Position numbers and translations under genes: made by a program. 64,000 bases of DNA from Ulota crispa (Eukaryota; Streptophyta; Bryopsida; Orthotrichales; Orthotrichaceae): NCBI GenBank assembly GCA_963920765.1, contig OY987246.1, forward strand, positions 24,747,167-24,811,166, in the 5' to 3' direction. Every line of letters begins with the position of its first letter. Position 1 is the first letter of the stretch. This document shows, one piece after another, positions 1 through 12,900 of the stretch. The notes beneath the pieces were generated by a model. That model made no database searches, was not told where the DNA came from, and was given only the letters and a program-made list of their open reading frames with translations.

Positions 1-713
1 TGAAAAATGATAATTTGATACTTCCATTTTTAGGTCAAAGACCCTAAAAATGCCCTAAAAACACAAGCAAGCGGACATGTCTATTTGTGTTGTCTTTTGA
101 GTGGTTTGCTTGTTTAGTCCAACAACCTAAAGTTGCCCAAAGTAACAACTGTAATGGAAGGTAATTGCAAAACTTAAGGAGATACTAACAAAACTTTGAT
201 ATACATGTTTAAAAGTAATTACAAAATTTTGGAAAAATATATGCACAATACCAAGAAATCTTCAAAAAAAAAATAACATAAAAAGTCCATTATTATACAA
301 ATAGTCCATAACTAGTCAAATGTATTATATATTTTTTTTACAAATTTTTTTAAGAAGACCTTATCAACACTGTTTGTAATCTATTCTAACACTAAAAGTC
401 TAGGTTGAAAAATGGATGAAATTGTCAAGTACCTCTCAAAAGAAAATTAAGTTTGTCAAGTTTTGGATGAAATTTACCATTAATAGCTCATATAAAGACA
501 AATATGCAAACCTGAATGCGTTTGCTCATCTTATGTCTTAAACTATATGCAATTATGCATTCGAGGGTGCTGGTGCTGGCTTGACTTGACACGTTGGAAA
601 TTTGGTTTTCTTCATTGGTCGAGTGACAATACACCCAAAGGCCAAAACGCAGGCAGGGAAGAGAAATACACTGATACAAGTTCATACAACATAATCATGC
701 ATTTCTGCATGTA
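1..713. other. AT-rich intergenic DNA, no gene seen
   Basis: AT-rich sequence with many A and T runs. The only open frames are short, without recognisable domains or splice context. I see no RNA gene. Confidence 0.6.
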
Positions 714-977
714 ACACGATGTTCATTAAAGTGGGAACTTTGGCCAAATTTGGGACTTTTGAAGGTTTAAGGTGATCACCTTAAATCAAGCTCTTGCATT
801 ATTTTGGTACACGTGCCCTCACCTAAGAGGAGGAATTTGCAAGGGAAAAAATTTTAGTGGCTCAGATTGAATCTAATATCTTCAAATCTGGTTTAAGGTA
901 ACTTTTTTTATTTTAGGTGAAGTAGAACTTGGGAATTGCGTTTTCCCAATTTAATGAATATTGTGTTATGTTCGTCT
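714..977. mobile_element. MITE, family A (ATTCATTAAATTGGGAAAA ends)
   Basis: The left end reads AACACGATGTTCATTAAAG and the right end mirrors it as TTTAATGAATATTGTGTT, so the element has terminal inverted repeats. The interior carries GTTTAAGGTGATCACCTTAA and a CCCTCACCTAAGAGGAGGAA block, both found again in other copies of the family (20325-20612 and 40034-40263). There is no coding capacity. The superfamily is not determined because the target duplication is unclear. Confidence 0.75.
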
Positions 978-1068
978 ATAAAATCGACTACTATGAGTGC
1001 TATCAACAGACCTACATCTAAAGATGCATAGGTTAGCAAACCTACTCCTATTCTGTAATGTTATGATT

Positions 1069-2937
1069 TTAACCCCTAAAGGAACGGACTCCTTTTTTTA
1101 TAGAAACATAGCAATTTTGGGCAGGTACATGTGATTGGAGATTTTTATATTTTAAGCTGAAATTTTAATAGGATGTGGGGACAAGGTTTATCTTTCATAT
1201 GCACTAAATTTTATGACATTTAGAATTATAAATAAAAAGTTATGGCCTAATATGTTATTTTTTTACGTTCATCAGGCAGCCTAGGTAAATTTTTAAAAAT
1301 CACTTTTTTCAAAAACAAAAATTTCAAATTGGTTTAGGAGATTTAAGTGAACGTAGGAAGCTTTAAATCACTCTGTTTGGATCAACGAGATGAAAGTTAT
1401 GAGGATTTTTTGTTTGCGGGCAATTATGGATTCTCTACTCCAAAATAAACTTTTAAGTTCTTTATTTTACTCAATTTTCAACATTTTGGAAAAAAAACAA
1501 AACCAAAGGACGAGAATTGTTTATGACAACATTATGACCATTGGGATTGACATTTTTCATTTCCATAGTTAAATTCTTAACAATTTAGAGTTTTGAATCA
1601 TTCTCTACTTCTTTTTACTTACTAATTTTTTTCCATATGTTATACAACTCCAAATGATTTGAAACTTTTTTGACATGTACTTTACTTAGGTGGAATAAGG
1701 AATTTAGAGAAGCACCATCCACAAGGCCTTTTTTCTATAGGAATTTCATCTTTTGAGGGGTAGCTGCCCGGTTTTTCACAAGATGTTTTTGAATATGAAA
1801 ACTATTCTAATTTCCAACCCACGTGGTGGAAAACTTTGCATTTTTTTCCACATCTTCTATAACCATTCTTTTACAAGATCCTATGGTCATATGCATAAAA
1901 TATTTTTGTTTTCAAATTTGGTTGATGCTCTAAAAATGGCAGTTTTGAAAAGTTTTTGGTGAAAACTTTACTTGGCCCTTTAGGGATTAATTAAAGATCT
2001 TAACCCCTAAAGGCCCAAGCCCTTTTCTCCACTAAAAGTCACTGTTAACTGTCACTTTGGGAGGAATGAGTAGGAAAGTAGGAAATAAAGTTTGTTTTGC
2101 AAATCCAACCATAGGATCTTGCCTCATACTAAAAGAGGTACTTGACTGTGGGAAAAAATCAAGTCATTCTAGATGGAGAGGAGGGAGATTTTTACATCTA
2201 AAGTGAAAAAAAGATTTTTTTCCTTGCTGCTAGTAAATTTCAGAAGCCTTTGACCACTCTTACATGAAAAAATTACTCTACACAAAGTCAAGGGTTATTT
2301 TTTCCATGTAGAAGACCAAGTTAGGCATGTGTGGGAGAATTTTCAAATCAATTGGAACTATACAACACATGGGGAAAATAGTAAGTAAAAAGAAGGAGAG
2401 AATGAGTCAAGTCACTAAATTGTTAAGAATTTAACTATTAAAATGAAAAATGCAAATCCCAATGGTTATAATGTTGTAATAAACAATCTACTTCCTTAGG
2501 TTTAGCTTTTTTTCCAAAATATTGAAAATTGTGGAAAATATAGGACTTCAAAGTTTATTTCATAGCAGAGAATCTATAACTGCCCACAAACTAAAACATC
2601 TCATAACTTTCATGTCATTGATTGAAGTTGAATGATTCAAAGCTTCCCATGTATATGAAAAACATCTAAAGAACCAATTTCAGATTTCTATTTTTAGAAA
2701 ATACAAAGTTTTAAGAAATTTTTGGGCTACCCGGATTGCCCTCCCTCCCTTGGGCAGCAAAAATTCTTGCATAACTTCTTTGTCAAATGTCATAATGACA
2801 AAAAAACTAAATGCCCCCGTAGGTCTTGGAATTCCCCACCTTCAATAAAAGTTTAAAAAAATTACAAAAACTAGATTAGCCATAGGTACATGCCCAAAAT
2901 CCATTTGTCCTCCAAGAGCTGAGCCTTTAGGAGTTAA
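1069..2937. mobile_element. Family B elements, two copies head to head (1.9-kb foldback)
   Basis: Two elements of about 0.93 kb lie in opposite orientation, 1069-1990 and 2000-2937. Each is bounded by TTAACCCCTAAAGG and its complement CCTTTAGGG(A/G)TTAA. The arms match in reverse complement over most of their length; for example the block around 1420-1580 re-appears inverted at about 2415-2590. The junction at 1974-2016 is itself a palindrome. Short open frames inside show no transposase motif. The pair reads as a non-autonomous transposon that inserted beside a relative, or as an inverted duplication. Confidence 0.75.
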
Positions 2938-3026
2938 ATGTTCAATGTTAAAATGAGGTAAAATACTAAAAAGTTGACACCTTAGCTCAAGCTGCTCAAC
3001 CAATGAAAGAATCAAATGAATTCCCC

Positions 3027-3379
3027 TTAGAGCATCTCCACCACACCGGTTGGAAATCATCCTAGCCTAGGGAAACACAGTGATCATCTTTTCTTGTGTT
3101 GACCAGCAAATTCCCCCACTTGTGTAAGTAGGCAAATTCATGCTTAATGAATAACAAGCCTTCTTGCTTGAAAAAGTAGATAGAATCTTCATCATTGCTT
3201 ACTCAACCTATTAATTAATTGGAAAAAGTAATTTTCAAAGGAGTTGTCGCACACTAGGAAATTGTAAATTTTGCAATGCAAGAAAGAATATTTTAGTGGG
3301 TCCAAATACCAACTGGTCTCTTTTCATCCAAAAGTGGTCCTAGCATGGTGTTTCACTATACACGTGGAGTTGCTCTTAG
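3027..3379. mobile_element. MITE with TTAGAGCATCTCCACC ends
   Basis: The left end TTAGAGCATCTCCACCACA is mirrored by GTGGAGTTGCTCTTA on the right. The element is about 350 bp and non-coding. The end motif resembles the GAGCATCTCCA termini common among plant MITEs; the superfamily is not settled here. Confidence 0.55.
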
Positions 3380-3866
3380 AGCATCAACAATTCAGCACCT
3401 TTATATGCAATATCTAACTTGCTAAGTATTTACATTTATTTTTGAAAAGCCCTCAAAAATCTCCTCTCTCACCCTTGCCCTTCAAACATGCCTCACTAAT
3501 AGTCAATTGATCAATCATCAAGTGGAATATAAGATAGAGCTCACTAAAATTAGGATGGAAAATGATTTAAAAAACCTTTGCTTCATTGCTTGACATGCTC
3601 AATTTGAACCTGACATTTTGAAGAACCTTGAGCACTTATCATCCAAGTATTATGTGTGTTAAATCCTTTGTTGGTATAACGATGCGTATACTCTTAATTT
3701 TGGGACAAATTTGTGTTAAATTCTTACCTCGTTTTTATACTGCTTACCTACCTAACCAAAAATGGATGAGACAACCAAATCCTATTACATCATCGTTCAT
3801 TTTGCATCGTTAGTTTGTCAGTATGAGGATGAAAGTCACTTACAACACCTGATTGAAAGGCTTAGA

Positions 3867-3943
3867 TGTGCATGCATGCATAATTTATTAAAAATTTGCC
3901 CCTTAACTGCATGCGCGAAGGATGAACGTGCATGCATGCATTG
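3867..3943. repeat. Duplicated GTGCATGCATGCAT block
   Basis: GTGCATGCATGCAT occurs twice, at about 3867 and 3929, with a TGCATGCGCG block between. CATGCATG is the RY motif recognised by plant B3-domain factors. No gene follows that I can identify, so any regulatory role is speculative. Confidence 0.45.
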
Positions 3944-3959
3944 ACTTTATCCATATTTT

Positions 3960-4180
3960 GCAGTTTAATTGCATGCCCTCTTGAGGACCGAGGTACGTCG
4001 TGGTTTGACCAATGGGAAATCTTTAAATTCGCACGGTCATGAGCGTATCGGCCGTATTAGCTTCAGCTGATCTATAAAAAGAAATCCGGTACACGTGCTT
4101 GGGACAGTTGGTAGTTATTGGTAGTTATATAACTACCCTAAATCTCTCTACATGTCAGTTGCAGGTGCAACTGTGCAATA
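3960..4180 (+). promoter_or_regulatory. Promoter-like patch without a visible gene
   Basis: This stretch is richer in GC and CpG than its surroundings. It has a TATA-box-like TATAAAAA at 4073-4080 and a G-box core CACGTG at 4092-4097. No open frame above about 60 codons follows within 400 bp on the + strand. It could be the promoter of a non-coding transcript, or a remnant left by a lost gene or transposon. Confidence 0.25.
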
Positions 4181-4550
4181 ATAATATATATGTCTGCAAT
4201 GCAATCTCAAGTTCTCAACATTCTAGACATTCCCCAATCCCATGATTATTTCATACTCGATCCTGGTTTTCCATGTCGGCATGGCATGGCATATGTGTCA
4301 GGCAGGGGTCTAGATTCGAAAATCCTTTCGTTCTGAACTTTGCTAAATGTATGTTTTCTGCATTACAATCGATTGTTCTCAAGTCTCATGATTGAACCCT
4401 AAATTTGTTTTGTTTTATCCCTCACCTCCCCCCCTTCGCTCTTCATGTACAGATATTGAACACCAAATAAGTTCCAATCTGAGTTATGCACATCGAAAAA
4501 ACTATGTATTTCTTCTTCTGTTATTTTAGTTTTTAGTTTAGCTAGATGCA

Positions 4551-4849
4551 CTACACTAAATAGCACATTTAGGTTGCTCCACACTAATTTTTAGACATTT
4601 TACACTATACTTATTGATACTTCAATAATTTTCATCAATGATTAATGCAATAAAAAAAATTTAGAAGGTATGACAACAATAACGTTGTTGAAAGACAAAC
4701 TAGTGGTGTCCACATTGTAAACCATGTGAAATCCTAGTATTTAAAGAGTTGCATGCAGCTCCAAATAACCAAGCAATGAGTCATGAAGTAACTTTCAAGG
4801 ATAAGGCAACTTAATTGTTAAAGCAACCTAAAAGCAGTATTTGATGTAG
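4551..4849. mobile_element. MITE, family C
   Basis: Ends are CTACACTAAATAGCACATTT and a mirrored AAAAGCAGTATTTGATGTAG, with CATTTAGGTTGC and GCAACCT subterminal inverted blocks. A diverged copy lies at 58267-58534 and shares internal blocks such as AGAGTTGCATG and AAGCAATGA(G/A)TCATGA. Non-coding. Confidence 0.7.
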
Positions 4850-5353
4850 GGGTTTTAGGAGTAGAACTTACAAGAAGAGCATAGGACTTTTGGGGTAATG
4901 CTTGTGGCACTACTTGACAAAAAATCAAGAAACATAATATTTTGTTTTTGTGTTTCATCTTGGTAGCTACTTTCTATGGCAAATAAGGAAGAGGACTTAG
5001 AGGAGCAATTAAATGAAATGGCAGACATGAAGAAGATATCCAACATTCAATCATCTATTTTCTCAAAAGAAAATTCAAAAAATTTAGAAGATGGAGTTTT
5101 TGATATCATAGTTGGTTATCCAAAAATTTGAGCTTACTTTTTAGAAAATAAATTTGAATCTTATTTTTTGATATGTGGACACCATTGTCATATTCTCTTC
5201 AAAATTATTGGACTCTTGAATTCAAGAGGTTTTGCACTCAATACTACAATGAAAATATTCCAATAAATATGGTGTTAGTGATAACAACACATGGCATGTA
5301 AAAATGTTTTAACTAATTTATTTGCAAATTCAATATAGTACCAACATAGGTAT

Positions 5354-5605
5354 AACACCATATTCATTAAAATGGAAGATTGGGTACCTCTCAAAATAAC
5401 CATGTTGCTCTCAACCTAAATTGACAATTTCCATTAAAAGTAGAGTTTTTGGACATAAAACCTTCTAAGTTTAAGTCAGTTTTGAAAGGTTTTATTGCAA
5501 TTTAGCTCAACTTGAGCTAAATTGCAATAAAACCTTTCATCAAATTTCCTTTCAATTACCTCTCAATTTAGTAGAAATCTCCCTTTTTAATGAATATAGT
5601 ATTGT
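5354..5605. mobile_element. Family A-like MITE with a perfect internal palindrome
   Basis: The left end AACACCATATTCATTAAAA and right end TTTTTAATGAATATAGT match family A termini. At 5484-5538 two perfectly complementary 27-bp arms flank a single C. The complementary 3' flank of the element also resembles sequence at about 5240-5275, suggesting an older copy beside it. Confidence 0.6.
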
Positions 5606-7458
5606 ATACATTCTACTAAATACCCTTTACAATTTACAAATATTGGTGTACAATTGTCAAATCATATTACATGTTGTTTATAAGAAATAATGTAAGAGTG
5701 TGCCCTGAGTAAGTCCATGGAACTACCATTGCATAGGCTATCTATTGGCATTATTCATTAATATTATTTATGAAAAGGTCGCTATTCATAACATTATTCA
5801 TAAAAGTATTTATAACCAATAAAAATTTATATTGTACATAAAGAACCTAATTCATTAGTGCAACTTGATGTTTATTTGGCCTTCATAGAAATTGTTGCAT
5901 GTCAATGTGACTCTTTCACAAATGCAATATCAATAGATAGAGGAAACCTAATAAAACCACAAACTTAGATTAAAGTGTTTAAGATTTTATTTTATAAACA
6001 CTAATGTGTTTAGTACAAGTAAATGGATAGTGCAAGTTTGAGTTTTAACTCCCCATTGTGGATTCTCAAAATAATGTTGTAAAATTTTCAATAGTTCACC
6101 AACCACACTACAAGTGTATTTTACCTCAAATTTTAATTTAACCAATTCATGACACTTCCAATTTGACTTTAAATAATAAAAAACTCAAACAAATGCTTAG
6201 AAATTTAGACCTCGAACTTAAAGGAAAAATAATTATCAATCAAAGACATTAATTTTTCATCTACATTAGGAAGAACATTTAGCTGTTTTTTTTGTGGTTA
6301 ATTGATTAATATTAGTGAGTGCAAGGGTGATTTTTATTATTTACATCGCATTATTAAATTTTTGTCTTCAAGGACAGATAGGGTTCCTTGAATTAAAATA
6401 GTTTAGATCAAATCTCTTAAAATCCAAATACATTCACTCGCTTGAAATTTGTCCTAGTAAAAACTAAATCATATATCTTGTATCCAAAATCTAGGAAAAC
6501 AGATGAATCAACGCAGAATGTAAAACTAAATAAAAATCAAATTTGAACTCAACAACACCTAAAGTTTATCAAATTTATAATGTGTTTGTACAATTTAGTA
6601 AAAAAATTATAGTTTTTTACCAATTTGGAATCATCTCAACTGTAGGCATAATCCCAATTATTATTGTGATCTATTCAATCAAAAGTGTCATAATTAACAT
6701 GATTTTTTCTGTTAGAAAAATTGATAAAAAAAATTGTATAATTTTTTCAATTGAGATAAGTACAGTCAAATATTTCAAGATTTTCAAAATTAAAACATAG
6801 CCAACATCTTGTTGTATTGTACAATAATCAATTTGAGGACTTCTTGGTTATGCACTTAAAATTTTCATGAGATCACATGAGATATTGAAAGGTGTTTCTA
6901 AAGCCACTTTCAAATCTCATGAGATTATTTAAGATATTAAAAGGGGTTCCTATTTAAAACAACCTAAAAATGATCCATATGGAAATTTGTTAATAGAATG
7001 TAAGGTGCGTTGTATTTTGGGTTGTTTTGTATAAGAGTTTGATCAAGATTTACAAAGGTCTATGTGTAAAGAGGAATATTTTTGTAGCTAAATTAATTTC
7101 AAATGAAAAACATTATATCTGAATTAAAACAAGATGATAGAAAATATCAAAAGGTTTTTGTAGATGTTAGTATTGATACGTAGTGAAAGGATTTTTATTT
7201 TGTAATTATGTAAAACAAAGGATGTACTATATATTGGTATCCTTTAAATTCAATAAAAATAGAAATGCTAGAGATTTATGCTTTTGAATTACAAAAATAT
7301 TACATCAAGACTTTGAATAGTGCAAGGCCCATGCTCACTAATTGGGATGAATTTTGTTAAATTGAAGTGAAAATGAAGCATAACTTCCACCCTTATTTCC
7401 CAAGTAAGGTTTTGGTCAGTATCATTTACCTCCCTTTATGTAGTGAAAACACAACGGT
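5606..7458. other. AT-rich intergenic DNA, no gene seen
   Basis: Strongly AT-biased sequence. The only notable open frame (6543-6800) is low-complexity (Ile, Lys and Phe rich) and matches no family I recognise. No RNA gene or clear repeat structure was seen. Confidence 0.6.
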
Positions 7459-7692
7459 GCTAGTATGTGAGCCCAAGAATGTGAGCCCAAGAATGTGAGC
7501 TTGTGAGCATTGAGCCTACAATATAGATACCACACACTATAGAAGGTGTATGTATAATAAACACCTATAATATGGGTGTCTGTAACATACATACCCTATA
7601 ATCATAAATGATTTCTACAATATATACACTTGTAACATAGATGTGTAGTATTCTAGGCTCATGGGCTCACACTTCTATGCTCACATAATAGC
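7459..7692. mobile_element. Small TIR element (GTGAGCCCA ends)
   Basis: The left end GCTAGTATGTGAGCCCAAGA is mirrored by GGGCTCAC...ATGCTCACATAATAGC. The phrase AATGTGAGCCCAAG is duplicated near the left end. About 230 bp, non-coding. Confidence 0.55.
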
Positions 7693-7836
7693 AACCCTCA
7701 GTGAAAACATAGTGACTTGGTAACAAAGCCTTCCTAATATGCTATCCTTCACAATTTTTGGTTGAGATGTGCTCTCACAAATCTCTTTAAGCGTTTGGCT
7801 ACTTATAGTTACACTATTTGAGATAGTATTTAAATA

Positions 7837-8244
7837 GGGAATTGCTAAAATCACCCCCAAAATTGCTAATGTCACACCCTAAGGAGTGCTTTGAACATAA
7901 AATGTGAGATTCTAATACTGATTTTTTTGATTTGGATCAAAGGATTTGTTTCACCTCTATCATTCTATGGACATATTCAAAAAAATTAGAGGTGTTTGAA
8001 TTTAATACTAAAAATATAGGACTTTGGAGGTACTTAAAGCAACAACACATCAAAAAAATAGTAATGATGCAATAAAATTTCCACAAAAATTTGTACTTGT
8101 ACTTTTTCCTTTCAAAGAGGTGGTAATGCCATAATGCAATGAATGATGGACCACTTGTATGAAAAAAAGTGCATGAAATTCTCAAATTACAAACTCACAA
8201 GGGTGTGGCGTTAGCAATTTTGGATGTGGCTATAGGCAATCCCC
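7837..8244. mobile_element. MITE, family D
   Basis: Ends GGGAATTGCTAAAATCACCC and GGTGTGGCGTTAGCAATTTT...GGCAATCCCC form inverted repeats. A second copy of very similar length lies at 42063-42477, with matching interior such as AGGTGGTAATGC and GAATGATGGACCACTTG. No transposase is present. Confidence 0.75.
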
Positions 8245-8987
8245 TTTACATATTGTAAACCATATTAGGATTAATCAAAATTTGTGCACCACTTATTAAT
8301 GCTCTTTACATACTTTTTCTTGAAATAGTGCAAATTAACATTATTAGCGCATGAGTTAGAGACTAAAATAAATATGTAGCTAATGATAAAAACAGCTTGG
8401 CTTTCAAAATTAGCTCGTAATTTCAATGTTGCTAATCCTTGTAAACTATAAAATTTGTCACCTTTTTCTACCAAATCATTTACAAATGTGATAGAAACTG
8501 TATACATTTTGAACAAACTTTACCAAAATAAGTCATAATGAAAATAACTCCTTATGAAATCCAATTATTTAGATTTAATGTTGTAGATGTTATCTTTCAA
8601 TATCAACTTGAATATCAATGATGTTTACTCACCATTAAGTAGTATCTAATTTCAACTTCTGAAGTTGAATACAATTGATGTTGGGGATTCAAATATACTT
8701 TTCTAATGTGTTTGGATTATCTTATATGTATGTAAGAACGGAGGTGAAAAAAATGAAAACAGAAAGACTTCTACATGAAAACTTCATATTATAGTTTTGA
8801 GAATTACATAAATTTCAAACACAACAACTAACGTTGGTAAATTATAAAAAAGGTAATTAAATATAAATGATTAGTTGAAGTTCTTTTCTAAATGCTGAAC
8901 TTCAACACATTCTATCCATAAATCTCCAATTATGCATGTATTTGACTTATATTAATTTAACTTTGTAAAATAGATGTACATTTATAT

Positions 8988-8989
<2 letters not shown>

Positions 8990-9067
<78 letters not shown>

Positions 9068-9108
9068 GTGCATACACATATGTGTGTACTTATGTATATG
9101 TATGTATG

Positions 9109-9181
<73 letters not shown>
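8990..9181. repeat. Compound (TA)n microsatellite
   Basis: Two long (TA)n tracts, about 8992-9066 and 9115-9181, flank a (TG)/(TATG)-type segment with ACGTGCATACACATATGTG. Open frames here encode only Tyr-Ile repeats and are not genes. Confidence 0.95.
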
Positions 9182-9238
9182 CATCCAATTGTTTGACATT
9201 ATATAGAGTGTGACAACTAGCACCAAACAATTATGTTT

Positions 9239-9983
9239 GTTAACCCTTAAAGGATTGTTGGCCCTTTTGGGAGACAAATGAGATTTTGGGCATGTACTTA
9301 CAACTAACTACTTTGTGTAATTTTTTGAAACTTTTATGGAAGATGGGGAATTCAAAGATTTGCATAGGCATCTAATTTTTCTTCATTCTAACATTTATTG
9401 AAGAATTCAAAAGTGATTTTTTGGAAAATAGAGGAGGGCGGGTAGCTCAAATTAAAACTTCTTCAAATATTGCATTTAGAAAAAATAAAAATACAAAATA
9501 TGTTCTTTAAACTTATATATGTGTGGGGAGCTTTGAATCATTCAATTTTGATTGATGAGATGAAAGTTATGATAACTTTTAGTTTGGAAATTGCTAGTAT
9601 CTATGGTTTCAAGAAACCATACCTACTCGCGAACTAAAATTTCTCATAACTTTCATCTCATTAATCAAAATTGAATGATTCAAAGCTCCCCACATATACA
9701 TAAGTTTAAAGAACGTATTTTGTATTTTTATTTTCTCTAAATGCAATATTTGAAGAAGTTTTAATTTGAGCTACCCGCCCTCCCTTATTTTCCAAAAAAT
9801 CACTTTTGACTTCTTCAATAAATGTTAGAATGAAGAAATATTAGATGCCTATGCAAATCTTTGAATTCCCCATCTTGAGTTCCATAAAAGTTTGAAAAAA
9901 TCACAAAAAGTAATTTAGTTGTAATTACATGCCCAAAATCCCATTTGTCCCCCAAAAGGGCCAATGGTCCTTCAGGAGTTAAC
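9239..9983. mobile_element. Long hairpin (foldback) element, family B-related
   Basis: Two arms of about 365 bp are near-perfect reverse complements, meeting at about 9605-9622 (TATGGTTTCAAGAAACCATA). Outer ends are GTTAACCCTTAAAGGATTG and its diverged complement ending at 9983. The GTTAACCC and CCTTTAGG-type ends and the subterminal TTTTGGGCATGTAC block relate it to the elements at 1069-2937. Confidence 0.85.
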
Positions 9984-12900
9984 CACTAATTGCCCTTAGG
10001 CATCAAATTTGGATGTTCAAGAAACTTTGAGACTTTGTTGTCCAATAAAGATTTTAGCATTCTTTTTTTTTTCTTTTGGAGAAATTACAATTTGAAGTTA
10101 GTTTAGTGTTCATTTTAAATATCTTCCATACAATATTCCAATTTTTTTGGTGGAGCTAAGGGAGAAATCACAGTGCATCCTCATCCAAGTTTACCTATAC
10201 ATGGCAACCTCTTTCTAAAGAATTTTCTCCAAGATCATGAGACACCATAAAAATCCAATTTGATAAAAAAAATCCCAAACCAAAGTCTGATATAAAATAT
10301 TCAATTCCTTTTCCAACTTTTGCCCTTGACTTTACACCAAAGGTTTGAAATTTAACCATGAACCAATTGCAACTAACTAGGACATAGAGGGTTTCATGGA
10401 GCTAGTAATCCTTGCAACGCTTTCATATCCAAGGGAGTACAAAACGCTTGTAAGTGTGCTACAGTGCAAGATAGCAAAAAGTACCAAAAACTTATAATGA
10501 GTTACTCATAACACTCTTCAGTAAGTTGGAAATATTTGTAATTGTAAGGAATAAGGATTTAGGACAAAAGTCACAAAAAGAAAAGGAAATTGAACTATTG
10601 TTTGTCAAAAAAAATTGGCATTCAAAGTTGGCAATTTTTTTGATATTTTTGGCCAATAATTTGTGAATTCATGGGGTCTTGCACTATACAAACTCAAATT
10701 TTGAAATTTTACAGCCTTGGTGTCCAAAAATGTTATTCAAATTGAACCATTTGAAATTCACATTTGTTGTGGGATACACAACAAATGATGATTTTGATGA
10801 TTTTGGGGGGTTTGGAAATTTGTTGGGCAAAAGAGGCACAACACGTTGGAGGTTTGTGAACATGGCATGATCTAGACAGGCAACCATTTGTGACAAAGGG
10901 TTGGTCAATTAGAGCTAGAAGCAATGTTGAGAGATCATGGAAGACATGTGGTGGGGGAAGGGGGCTGGGAGGGGGGGGTAGGAGGATCCTCAAAATATCT
11001 AGTCATATCTCATAATGGAGGGGACAAAAGTACAGCAAGCTTGCCATTAGCCAGTGGAGAGATATGTACCATTGTTGCAAAGGGCTAGGGAGCTAGGGGT
11101 AGTATAGCTAGGCTCCACTTGCAAGATTGTGCAAGATTGGATGTGGGGCGTTGCGGCAAAGTTAAGAGGCATGACATGATTGGCTTAGGTTTTGAAATGC
11201 CACATATGCCACCTTGCCCCCCCAAAAAACCTTGGCTATTATTGTTGGCATGCTTTCTGATGGGAATGCCTATGGCTCTAGTTTCACCCCTCTCCTCTTC
11301 CCCCCTCTCCACTTCTCCCTCTCTCTTCACAAACTATATCTATGTAAGAGCCCTATTTGCGTTTCATTTTTTTTTTTTAATTTTGATTTTTTTCATAGAG
11401 TACTTTAAAGCCCAATTTGTTCAATGGGAGCTTTTACGATTGCCGCACATGTATGGTGGAGGTACTCTAAAGGAAATCTCCCTAGACTTGTTGTGCAAAT
11501 TTTAGGAGTAGTTTGAAAAATGAATCACGTATATGGCAAGCCAAATGACCATTTCTTTTTTGGGTGCTTGCGGAGTTTTGACTTGAAAAGACTAATGAAA
11601 ACTTATTTGAAGTCTTTATAGATTATAAAACTTTGAAGGCCAAACCAAGAGCCCATACTGGATTTTAATAGTTTGTAAGATTCCTTCAAGGATTAGCTAT
11701 GAATTTGGTTTGAATTGTTATGGTTATTTGAGGTTTTCAAGGACTAACTCCAAGTCCATATGGAATTTGGTGTTTTTTCTATTACTTTGGATACTATATA
11801 GAAAGTTAGAATAACCTGATGTACTTTTAGTCATATATGTTTTTAAACTTGGTCTCCCTCTTGCCCACAAAACTTCAATTTGAGACCTTGTTTAAGGAAA
11901 CCATGATCAATAGGATATGCAAGCTAAGAATAACCGTGTACATGTCCACTTGTTTTGCACACTTTTCTCTCAAAAGGTTCAGTGCATATCAAGCCCTAGT
12001 AAGATTCTTTGCAATACACCTAATTAAAACAAGTCCATTTTTGGACAAGAAGGTATTTGATAAACTCTACTTTAGCATAGGATGGTAGGATATCAACAAT
12101 GTACTTATCATTTGCATAATTAACATAAACCTACTTAGAGCTTTAGTCAAAAAAACATCTACAATAACTAAAATCTATAAAGCTTGTTTGGTCAAATTAT
12201 GCTCTTGTATTTATTCTCAAGATACTCAAACACATTCTTGCACTTTTGTATAGGCAAATGGCCTTGAAATTTGGAATATAAAGCCTTCTGGAATCCTTGT
12301 TCTAGTGGTAAATGCTTTGCTTGCACACATCAAAATTGTCTTCAAATTAAGTTTTATTATGATCTATCTAATTATGATGTCTTTCCCATCAAAATAAAAG
12401 CAACTTGTGATGCATAATTGTTTTGGATTTATTGCAATCTCCTTGTTAGTAAAAGATATCATATTCAACAACTTTTTACATGTGTTTTTTTAATGTTTGT
12501 TGCATAAATTGTGAAATTGGCAAGAAATTTGCTCTTACATATTTTGCATGAAAAATTAGAAACATACTTTTCCTATTTTATAAAAAACTAAAAGAGTATG
12601 GTCTTTAAAAGTAATTTGTCTCAAATACATCCATAAACAAGTACCCCCACAAAGCCACATAAATTATTTCTACACAAAATAAGTACATAACTACATATTC
12701 ACGCACGCACCCAACAACTACTTTGTGGAATTGTGGTAAACTTCATTACTCCATATCCATTTTTTGTGTACAAATAACACATTTTTTTAATTGATGAAAT
12801 TTTTATGGGAAAACATGAGCCCCTCTTGGAATCAAGAAGTAGTACATTGCTCCACCTTTTCCCTGAATTTCTAAAATTTTGGATATTTGTGAAAAAAGGA

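Noticed and set aside
8957..9277. Tyr-Ile repeat frames on both strands
   Set aside because: Pure by-product of the (TA)n microsatellite.
11119..11505. 128-codon frame with hydrophobic segments
   Set aside because: No domain, no promoter or splice context, composition of low-complexity AT-rich DNA; left as intergenic.
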